Of a stretch of DNA of 19,586 nt, positions 8,476-16,422 are shown one piece after another (positions within the stretch are counted from its first letter, which is position 1; every line of letters starts with the position of its first letter). The DNA is taken from positions 1 to 19,586 of the forward strand of contig JANQBS010000476.1 in assembly GCA_033085395.1 (NCBI GenBank), in the 5' to 3' direction. The notes under the pieces are model-generated. The model made no database searches. It had not been told where the DNA came from and was given only the letters and a program-made list of their open reading frames with translations. The stretch comes from Xanthoparmelia taractica (Eukaryota > Ascomycota > Lecanoromycetes > Lecanorales > Parmeliaceae). The position numbers and the translations under genes are program-made.

Positions 8476-10374
8476 ATGCTCTCTCTACTCTCTTTTTTGG
8501 TCGTGCTTCTCTTTACAGTTGTAGTGGACGCTTTCGCGGCCTGGCAGCCAAATTGCACCACACCTACCCAGCATGTCGATTATGTGTCAAATCCCCAGGT
8601 CAGGGGAACGATGAACATTGTTTGGACATGCTTTGCCGTCCTCTCACTCTGCACTTGGACGGTCCAGCATCTCATGGTACCTGTCCAGAAGGAATACAAA
8701 AAGGTGTCGGCGATCCGGAAATTTTGGGGAAAAGTGAGCTTCAACTATACAAAGCTGAAGTGGGTGGGCTTGACTATCGCTGCTCCAGAATACGTTCTTT
8801 GTAAGGCCCTTTCAGAGTGCTTAGCAGCGCATGACAGCCGGAGACAATTTAAAGAGTGGTTTGCGGCCAACGGCACACATGAAAGTCTCGACAGCAGAAG
8901 CCACCGTGGCATAGAGGAATCTCGAGAAGAAACATGGACGACTGCACATGGATTCTTTGCGAACATGCGAGGTTTTGTGCTCCGCTTTGAAGTCGCAGCC
9001 GTGCCAACATCACTGGAGCCTTCAAAGCCGACTGCGCTCGGGCGATCGCGTCAAATCCCTAGACTGGTCACTCGTGACGGTGACCCACCTTATTACGAGC
9101 AAGAGGTCAAGAAAGCTGAGGCGACAGAACTAGATCACTGTCGAAAGATCTGCGGTGTTCCTTGCCGAAATTGTCCAGATGTGTCTAGCATCAAGGATTA
9201 CAAGATTCCTACAAGCCCTCTATCGTGTCCTCCATACCAGTCCGTCGAGCCGAGCAGCAACACAGGGCAGCAAAATTCTGATGATGAAGCGATGGAAAAG
9301 CCTAAAAGAGCAGTGGTGCAGACACAGATAGAGCGCGAGTCGCTGAGGCTGCCCGCAGACCAAGTGCCTCTACAAGACTTATCACAAACCGGAGCGACGG
9401 CCGTTACGCTCGTCAACAGTCCTGACTTCTCAGAATACGACATTATTACAGGTCTGGTGCCTAGTACGTATGCCCTTAGTCCGGTCGTGCCAAGACGCCT
9501 GCAAGTGCACCATAAAACATGGAGAGGCTCCTGGGCTTTATCATCGATTCAACTACTCTATGCGTGTCAGAAGGGCATTATTCCAGGCCCACCTAAGCTT
9601 AGCACTGCAGATCTAGAAGACCGAAGTAAGGGGGACGTATTTGTTAAGGGAGCCGCGATTGTACAGCTTACATGGCTTGTGATTCAGATGATCGCACGCG
9701 GAAGCGAAGGTCTTGCAATAAGTCTACTCGAGATTACGACTCTTGCCTTCGCCGTCTGCGCAATCGCTACATACGTCCTCCTGTGGCATAAACCCCAGGA
9801 TGTCATGACACCCACATACATCGATGCCACCAGTGTTCTTACCCGCGAGCAAATCATCGGCTTAGCAGCCCGTTCTCCTGTATCGACTTTATTCGTGAAA
9901 GAGTTTTGGCTTCATGGGGTGGCGATTCGAGCCATGGCAGAAAATATCTTTCCCTGGACCCGCGGCATACCGATACGAATCCCGCAACAGAAGGATACGC
10001 TCTATCTCAACCCAGTCTTCATAGGCATCGGCTTTGGCGGCGCTCTCTTTGGCGCTGTCCACTCCATTGCTTGGAACTTCGAGTTCCCGACGCCAGTCGA
10101 GCGGATTCTGTGGCGCATATCTTGCTGCGTGACCATCTGCTTTTCCCTGCTGGGCACTGCCATGTACTTTATAACGCTACACAATGCCAGAAAAGACAGC
10201 GAGTCGGATTACAAAACAAATGCACTGCTAAGGCCTTCTGTGACGACATGTACGTTGCTGTACCTGCTGGCGAGGTTGTTCCTCATGACGGAGGTCTTTC
10301 GATCCTTGGCGTATGCGCCGCCAAGTACCTTTCAGGAAATAAATTGGCCCAGCGCTATACCTCATGTTAACTGA
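8476..10374 (+). CDS. Fungal-specific multi-pass membrane protein, unknown function
   Basis: The single-exon frame gives 632 residues from ATG 8476; the open frame upstream has no ATG. An N-terminal signal peptide is evident (LSLLSFLVVLLFTVVVDAFA, residues 2-21). It is followed by a short luminal segment with NCTT and a first membrane helix (about 46-66, IVWTCFAVLSLCTWTVQHL). That motif is characteristic of a large ascomycete family of unknown function. A long soluble region (about 70-390) includes a Cys cluster C222-x3-C226-x3-C230-x2-C233 and a low-complexity acidic/polar stretch. Five further hydrophobic segments lie near 393-410, 413-438, 512-535, 544-566 and 589-611, and the protein ends SAIPHVN. 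The coding frame is undamaged, unlike several neighbours. Location in the endomembrane system or plasma membrane is inferred. No catalytic motif is seen. Confidence 0.88.
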   Translation: MLSLLSFLVVLLFTVVVDAFAAWQPNCTTPTQHVDYVSNPQVRGTMNIVWTCFAVLSLCTWTVQHLMVPVQKEYKKVSAIRKFWGKVSFNYTKLKWVGLTIAAPEYVLCKALSECLAAHDSRRQFKEWFAANGTHESLDSRSHRGIEESREETWTTAHGFFANMRGFVLRFEVAAVPTSLEPSKPTALGRSRQIPRLVTRDGDPPYYEQEVKKAEATELDHCRKICGVPCRNCPDVSSIKDYKIPTSPLSCPPYQSVEPSSNTGQQNSDDEAMEKPKRAVVQTQIERESLRLPADQVPLQDLSQTGATAVTLVNSPDFSEYDIITGLVPSTYALSPVVPRRLQVHHKTWRGSWALSSIQLLYACQKGIIPGPPKLSTADLEDRSKGDVFVKGAAIVQLTWLVIQMIARGSEGLAISLLEITTLAFAVCAIATYVLLWHKPQDVMTPTYIDATSVLTREQIIGLAARSPVSTLFVKEFWLHGVAIRAMAENIFPWTRGIPIRIPQQKDTLYLNPVFIGIGFGGALFGAVHSIAWNFEFPTPVERILWRISCCVTICFSLLGTAMYFITLHNARKDSESDYKTNALLRPSVTTCTLLYLLARLFLMTEVFRSLAYAPPSTFQEINWPSAIPHVN

Positions 10375-11013
10375 GATGTATCCAACAACATACTCTACCA
10401 AATCTGCAATCTAAATCGTTTATCCCAAGTTCGTTTCGCTTCAAGTTCCATATGTTTTAATGCCTAGCGATGCGGCGCAGTGCCAAGTGTTTGCTCGTTC
10501 GAGCGCAGTCTGGTTGCCTGTGCGATTGTTTTTCCAACCCTCAGGTCTCCACTGCCGGCTGGTGAAGAGGCGTAGATCTTCTCATTCGTTCCCGCTGAGC
10601 TACAAGGTCAACTTCTCCGTCCTCACAATTCAAATTGGCTGTCGACAAGGATAAGGACACATACCACACTTTGGTATGGTAGGTGGCAATTCCTCGACAC
10701 TTATGCAGGGACGCCAAGAACTTGATCCTTCATCGGGACTCTTATGTCCGAACTTTGGCAGTGACACAGATCTGCTTCCACCGCTCTTCGCTTTCAACCT
10801 TCTAATTTGCACGAACCTGACGCGGAAAGGAGCAACTTGTGGATAATTAGTGCTGATCGCCTTGATTTGACGGTGAGCTCGTCGACGAAAGTCGAGTACT
10901 GGTGGCAGCATCTTTTCGATTGTTGCTTCACGGAGCCTGCTACCTCTTCAAAGACTAGTACCCTCTGCCCTACCGCAACTCATTGTTGAGAGCACAACCC
11001 TTCCAGGCACATC
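10375..11013. other. Intergenic stretch
   Basis: Lies between the membrane protein stop and the second BTB gene. Only short frames on both strands, with no recognisable protein, RNA or repeat. It presumably holds the terminator of the first gene and the promoter of the second. Confidence 0.4.
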
Positions 11014-11946
11014 ATGGGTAGCTCAATGTCGTCCGCAAAAAGACTTTATTGGCATACCTCGAGATCAACAGCAACGTCATTTCATGATGCTCGTCAGCCA
11101 CTTCTGAGCGGAGCGGTCCATGAAACCCAAACTGTCTTTCATGAAATCCTAGATCCAGAAGGCAACATTACGTACGGCGAGGCTAGAGCACGACAGCATG
11201 AAGACTCGTACTCGGCCAAGGAGACTGCAGGGAAGATAACGTTATTCAGAAGGTGTGTAGCCTCATAAGTCGACCTACACTACCATCCTCTGACATGAGG
11301 CAGGCTGCTGCGAGGGTCAGGTGTCGATGTCTTCGTTGGTCCAGAGAGGGTTCAGTTCTCGGTGCCCAAGAATCTACTGTTCCACTACTCAAGGGTGGTG
11401 CAGCGTACGTTTGTTGACCACGGTGGTGGCAAACACTTCAAAGAATTCGAAGAAAACGCTCTATATCTTCCTGAACACGCGCCCGAGACGTTCGATTTCA
11501 TTCTGAAATGGATATATCAAAAGGAGTTGGGGGTAACAGACTACTGCACGACACTATTCGGGACGCACAGTAAAAGCAACGCGGGTCTGGAAGCTGCCTT
11601 CCTACTACTTTGCCGCATGTACATCCTCGCCGACTACTTGGACATTAAAGAAGTCGTGGATGCTGTCATGGACGAAATTAATGTGAGCCTGGTATCGGAG
11701 GAGGACTGGACGTTTTCACCAATCGGACCAGAGGTTATTAAAGCAGTCTTCCAAAATACGGCCGAGAGTTCGCGTCTTCAAAAGTTCGTCCTCCAGAATC
11801 TGGCGGAGCATTTGGTGTATACGATAGGGGGCCGGGCTGTTGAAGAGTACACGAAGTGTTTCACTGAGATTGAGGGCTTTGGCGCGGTGCTTTTGAAGCG
11901 CGTCCTCGAACTCCATATGCAGTCTCAGTCGCGTCCAGGGTGGTGA
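11014..11946 (+). CDS. BTB/POZ domain protein, two exons
   Basis: Exon 1 runs from ATG 11014 to 11252 and exon 2 from 11304 to TGA 11944-11946, giving 293 residues. The 51-base intron (11253-11303) has a GTGTGT donor, a CTGAC branch site at 11290-11294 and a GCAG acceptor. Splicing restores the frame through codon 80 (AG|G). The N-terminal 80 residues are polar and unrecognised. The BTB fold starts near residue 86 with GVDVFVGPERVQFSVPKNLL, then the HYS...V helix, LPEHAPETFDFILKWIYQKE (the conserved helix pair) and MYILADYLDIKEVVDAVMDE (helices after the BTB core). The C-terminal part is helical. Fungal BTB proteins of this kind are expanded and mostly uncharacterised; Cullin-3 adaptor or dimerisation roles are possible. 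The frame is intact. The start choice is reasonable, but the N-terminus is the least certain part. Confidence 0.85.
11253..11303 (+). other. Spliceosomal intron of the BTB gene
   Basis: GTGTGT donor, CTGAC branch site about 10 bases before the GCAG acceptor. Without its removal the reading meets TAA about 20 bases into it. Its removal joins FRR to LLRGSGVDVFVG, completing the first BTB strand. Confidence 0.8.
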
Positions 11947-12703
11947 GGTGTTTCAAAGATCACTTGTCGAGATGAGAAAGAGGGCTTATGCTGGGAGTAT
12001 TGCGTTTTGTAATGTTGGTTCTGCTTGTGTGGATGGCGAAATTGAATTATTATGAAGTGACCTTAGAGCGAGAATTAGAATCTCTGAAATCTTGCAAACA
12101 GGAACGCTCCATGTGTAAGCTGTTAATGAATTGGATGGCTCTGGGACATTTGCTGCCGGCACAGCACTCAGCAGAATGCTTGATACTGTATAACTTGTTG
12201 TAGCGATTTTCTAGGCAGTTGTTTGCCATATATCATAGGGTTGGACGGCAAAATAATTGCAGTTGAACCGATGGCATATCTGATGTGGCGTGATAGTATT
12301 GGCTCGATACGAAATTCTAAGGGAGATGGGGTGCGAAGGGACTTACGGCGAGGGGTGGCGTGTGAAGGAATTGCGGGTCAGTAGTTGGGAATGGGGCCAC
12401 TATCCTGATCCACGATCGAACTCGTCGCAGTGTTCATGTTAGCTAGAGTGGTACAGCATGATCAAGAGTTGAGCATACGTCTTTTGCGTGAGCTGTGTTA
12501 TCTGCTTTGCAAGAGAATTCTGCCGTTCGAGCTAGCGTAGTATAGATTGACGAATGAGGTAACCTAGCCGAGGGGCTTAGGGTTTCCATATTTCCATCCA
12601 TTTCTCTCAAGGATTTTCTGATCTCAGGTATTACACGCCTGTCTCTGTAAGTACACGAAAGTGCCACCAAAATCTTGCCCAACGACCTCTGCCAACACAT
12701 CAA
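11947..12703. other. Intergenic stretch upstream of nudC
   Basis: A 71-codon ATG frame at 11988-12203 has a short hydrophobic start but no recognisable family, and is treated as chance. The rest holds short frames only. The 5' leader and promoter of the nudC gene must lie at the right end, but no specific element can be named. Confidence 0.4.
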
Positions 12704-13361
12704 ATGTCTACCTCTCCTACGCCCTCGGAACGCGAGAGAAAAGACAAAGAGGACCGCGCCAGAGAGGCAGAAGAGCAAGCCAAGCTACCATACAAATGGA
12801 CTCAGACGATATCAGACCTTGATATTACTATTTCCGTTCCCTCGAACCTCCGCGGTAAAGACATCATAGTGGATATGACCAAGACGAAGCTCAAGGTTGG
12901 GGTGAAGGGCCAGGAGCCTTTTATTGATGTACGTGCAGCCACAGACTACGTCTTACACCATGCCCTACCTTTGTATGCGAAACCAGCGCTGATCCTCCTT
13001 TCTCTCTTAGGGTCCGCTCCCCCACGAGATCCGCCCCTCCGAATCCACCTGGACGCTCGAGCCCACCTCCTCGGGCAAAGACATCTCCATCCACCTCGAC
13101 AAAACCTACAAGCAGCAATGGTGGGCCTCCGTCACCACTAACGCCCCCTACTTCCTTGACACCGCCAAGATACAGCCGGAGAATAGCAAGTTGGGGGATC
13201 TGGACGGCGAGACGAGGGGTATGGTTGAGAAAATGATGTATGATCAGCGGCAGAAGGAGATGGGGAAACCGACTAGTGATGAGCAGGGGAAATTGGATAT
13301 TTTGGAGAAGTTCAAGAAAAGTCATCCCGAGATGGACTTTTCGAATGCGAAGATGAGCTGA
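12704..13361 (+). CDS. nudC: NudC nuclear distribution/migration protein (CS domain)
   Basis: Exon 1 (12704-12928, 75 codons) joins exon 2 (13011-13361) in phase 0, giving 191 residues, close to the roughly 200 usual for fungal NudC. Residues 1-27 form a charged helix (ERERKDKEDRAREAEEQAK). The CS/p23-like beta-sandwich follows, from LPYKWTQTISDLDITISVP through KVGVKGQEPFID, ESTWTLE and KQQWWASVTTNAPYF. The C-terminus carries the NudC signature helices (MVEKMMYDQRQKEMGKPTSD and LEKFKKSHPEMDFSNAKMS). NudC is a cochaperone that works with Hsp90 and stabilises LIS1/NudF, supporting dynein-driven nuclear movement along hyphae. Exon 2 has the GC-rich, C-ending codon bias of a well-expressed housekeeping gene. 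It is intact and the most certain functional call here. Confidence 0.95.
12929..13010 (+). other. Spliceosomal intron of nudC
   Basis: 82 bases with a canonical GTACGT donor and a pyrimidine-rich TCTCTCTTAG acceptor; CTGAT at about 12989 may be the branch site. Splicing joins the CS-domain halves in phase 0 (EPFID to GPLPHEI). Confidence 0.9.
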
Positions 13362-14584
13362 AGGGGGGCTGATTTAGGGTGAGAGGGGAGGGGAAGAAGT
13401 GAGCCATGGTTTAAGGTGGTAGCGACTGTGTTGCATAGCGGAGGGAGGCCACATGACTGCATGAATGACGAGAGGCGCGATTTCTAGCGCTGAGCCATTG
13501 AAGTAACAGTTGGTCTGTGCCTAGAGGAAGATAAGGTACCTATGGGAAAGGTGCGAAGAACCTTTTTCGTGGACTCTTGTTGCTGCAGTTTACCAATAAG
13601 CACCATTTCCCTTCCGCCTTGTATGAAATGAAATTACTCCCATGCAGTGTGAATGTGATTAGCTGTTGGTGTATTGGAAAGCGTTGACAACGTTTTCGAC
13701 TTGCATACTACTTTTCGACGTGCGCAAGGCTGGGTGTCAGGCCCCACTCACATCGAAAATGCACCAGTCATACACCATCTTATTATTTCGACCTTGAAGA
13801 ATGACTGCTCGAAATCCCACCAACCCCGACTGGAATCGAGCAGTACAAATCAAGTTCTCCCTGTCATACTGAATATCACACTTGCCGGGCTACGAGACTC
13901 TTCGACAGAGATGCCGGTCGGAAAGGTGAGCAAGGATGTTAGGAGGATTCTACTAAGCAGAGATAGGATGGTCGGTAGTTCTGGGCCTGTATGTTGCAAA
14001 AGCACTCCTCTGCCTCATCCTCAAGTCTGATGATCCTAGGTTCCAACCTCAAGCCCAACCACTACAGACACATCCAAGGTGTAGGACCATCACCAGGGTC
14101 TTCAGACATGACTGCGGCCCAGTCATCGTTCACGAAGATGACCAGCCATGGGGTCTGAATTTGCTTCATTGTGGTCAAGAACCCATAGTGGAGTCAGTCA
14201 TCCCTGGTCCGTGAGGCTGTAACTATATCATGGTGAACTCAATGGCCATCGTGAAGAGACCTGGACAGGTGACAAGGGGATTCTCTGGCTTCGAAATCTA
14301 TTACCCTCCAAATAGCCAAACGCACGAATCTAGACTTGGGGCTATGACTCACGAACCCACACCAAGAGCTATAGAAAATAATTGTCCGTCAAGAAGATGT
14401 CTGATCATGGCAAAGAAGTAGTGTACGAACTCGACAGTGAACGGAGGGAGGACGGCTTACAACAGAGGCCGATCATCTTCATCACTCAGCCTTGGAGGTA
14501 TCGTGGTAAAGAATGCACTACTGCACTCCGATCGACTGAGAGAAGCGTCTTCTGCCGCATGTAAATAGCATTTCTCGGTATTTG
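13362..14584. other. Intergenic stretch without supportable gene
   Basis: The longest frame (118 codons, 13674-14030) has no recognisable motif and begins at a non-ATG codon. Other frames are short. No NB-ARC or NACHT motif, which often precedes TPR arrays of the type found just downstream, could be found in any frame. Confidence 0.4.
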
Positions 14585-15705
14585 ATGGACATGTTGACTG
14601 AGGATCTTGAACCAGAGCAAGTAAATGACCTTCAAACCGCGGATCATGTTCTCGGTCTTCTCTATTCCTATAGTGGTAGAAGAATGTGGAGAACGACTGA
14701 GGCCAGCTATCGCCAAGTACTAAGCGGAAAGCCTCTAGATTTACACCTAAGATTTACAAGCTCCATATCTAGTAATTCAGGTATACTACCTCAGGACCAG
14801 GGGTGTCTGGATGACGCCGTGGCTATGAATCAGTCTGTCATGCCGAGAGATGGAAAATGTTGGGTCCAGACCACAGCTATACGATTGACACAGCCCATGA
14901 GCTTGCGAGCATCTACCAAAGCCAGAAAAGGCTGGCTAAGGCAGAGGATATGTACCAGCAGGTGCTGAAGGGTTATCCGGAGGCAACGCTTTGAGTCTTG
15001 GTGCTTTTGAAACTCCTCTACACATTAAATGGCTTGGGAATTCTCTATCACCAACGAGGAAAGCTACCTGAGTCTGAGTCTGAGTCTGAGTCTATGTATC
15101 TGCGAGCAGTTGCAGACTCCAAGGCGATATTAGAGACTAATCATCTTGTGAGACTTCAGATCTACCTTAACCTAGAATTTCTCTATTTTGACCAGGGAAG
15201 ATAAGCAGAAGCAGGGGCAGTATTTCACGGGGCCTCAGGGGGAGCGAAGGTGGTGTTCGGGCTAGATCATGAGCTCACACTGCATGCAATGAATGCGTTA
15301 GGTACGATATACGTGAGGCAGGAAAGACTGGCGAAAGCTGAAGCTGCGTTAACAATGCAGATGCTCGATCGCCTTGGGCTGTTTTAGGAGTGTTGGGGAA
15401 AGCCTACGGACTATGAGGCTCTTCACCTACAGGCAATCGAAGCACTTCGAAATACAACAGATGGGCGGAAAGACGTACCGATCAGCATATTATCGGATAA
15501 TCTAGGTATGCTTTGGATGCGTGAGGGTAGGTCAGCTGAGGCTGAAGAGGCATATCGCTACGCTGTAGTAGTATATCAGAGGATGATTGGTCCAGAAGAC
15601 AGAGCGACATTAGTTTTACAGGACAATATGAGATCTTGCTACAAGCGGTAGGGCAAGCTTGCTGAAGCTGAAGTCTTGCCTGAGCTGAAGCCTTGCCTGA
15701 GCTGA
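14585..15705 (+). pseudogene. TPR-repeat (kinesin-light-chain-like) protein pseudogene
   Basis: Degraded tetratricopeptide repeats of the NLGxLYxxQGRLxEAExMYxRAL type are readable throughout. From 14585 one frame gives LLYSYSG...ASYRQVLSGK and NSGILPQDQGCLDDAVAM. The frame then shifts near 14863 to DHSYTIDTAHELASIYQSQK...AEDMYQQVLKGYPEATL and stops at TGA 14992-14994. From 14998 one frame continues to TGA 15703-15705 with LNGLGILYHQRGKLPES, MNALGTIYVRQERLAKAEAA, DNLGMLWMREGRSAEAEEAY and GKLAEAE. It is broken by TAA 15202-15204, TAG 15385-15387 and TAG 15649-15651. At each stop the repeat continues in the same frame, and all three fit CAA or CAG to TAA or TAG changes. Such TPR arrays form the sensor end of many fungal NLR-like and signalling proteins. 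No N-terminal effector or nucleotide-binding part remains, so this is a dead gene fragment. Confidence 0.85.
15069..15093 (+). repeat. Hexanucleotide tandem repeat inside the TPR pseudogene
   Basis: About four copies of TGAGTC, read in frame as alternating Glu-Ser. They replace the usual EAEAMY portion of a TPR helix, so they look like a local expansion. Confidence 0.8.
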
Positions 15706-15707
15706 AG
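15674..15707 (+). repeat. 17-base tandem duplication at the end of the TPR relic
   Basis: Two adjacent copies of YCTTGCCTGAGCTGAAG differ only at the first base (T or C). A length not divisible by three shifts the frame, so the original C-terminus of the TPR protein is lost here. Confidence 0.75.
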
Positions 15708-16422
15708 TTGATCTAAGAAATCGTTGCGATCAAGATCCACCAGCCGCTTCTACTTCGCCGACCGCCTCATCAAATGGTGCCGGCATCGAGTCTCTCGCAC
15801 CTGAAAACGAAGGCTCTTGTTCCGCAATGTCATTTCAAAAGGCAACCCTAGTGGACTACGGATGTACGCAGCTACATTTTTAGTTGTAAACTGCTGGGTA
15901 CTGGTACCATAACTGCTTTTCACGCTTTGATCATCTGGGGTGGGCTTTTTTCGAGAATCTGCCGTGTGTACCCCTTGGCCTGCCTGTCATGAAAATGTCG
16001 TATCCGTCATCTGATTTGGCTCGTCAGATAGTTATAGTTTGTGACTAATCTCTCAACATGGCTAGAATTAGTAAAGTAGTGCAATGTTCTATGCCCGCAC
16101 GTATAAGGAACCGCGGCGGTTAGACGGTATCTAAGGTACATCAGACCCTCGGACATGTAGGATCGCGGAGCAATGTCGGCCCGGAAAAGCTTAGCGTTCT
16201 TTGAGCATGCGCTAGTGCTGCCTGGATGTAAGGTAGACTTAGAGAGCTTTACCTTCATATACTATAGGGGGATAAGAGGCCAACTCTCATAGAGGATGCT
16301 CTCGAGTCTCAAGAAATGCGGATTCAGACTTTGACAGATATATTTTCCAGCATCCAGTCGATCGCCCATGACGCCGACTAGAGTACCGTTTGAATTTATG
16401 AGACGAATAGGGCGTCTTTACC
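15706..16422. other. Intergenic stretch upstream of the HET gene
   Basis: Only short frames. One small open stretch (about 16271-16381, with QEMRIQTLTDIFSSIQSIAH) looks helical and protein-like but has no upstream ATG or splice partner; it may be a gene remnant. The promoter of the HET gene is expected at the right end. No specific element can be named. Confidence 0.35.

Noticed and set aside
10630..10911. 93-codon minus-strand frame
   Set aside because: Basic, low-complexity reading without motif and no supporting context; likely chance.
11988..12203. 71-codon ATG frame with hydrophobic start as a small gene
   Set aside because: No family resemblance, low-complexity composition, and it lies directly in the 3' flank of the BTB gene.
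13674..14030. 118-codon plus-strand frame
   Set aside because: Starts at a non-ATG codon, has no recognisable domain, and the codon pattern does not stand out from the surroundings.
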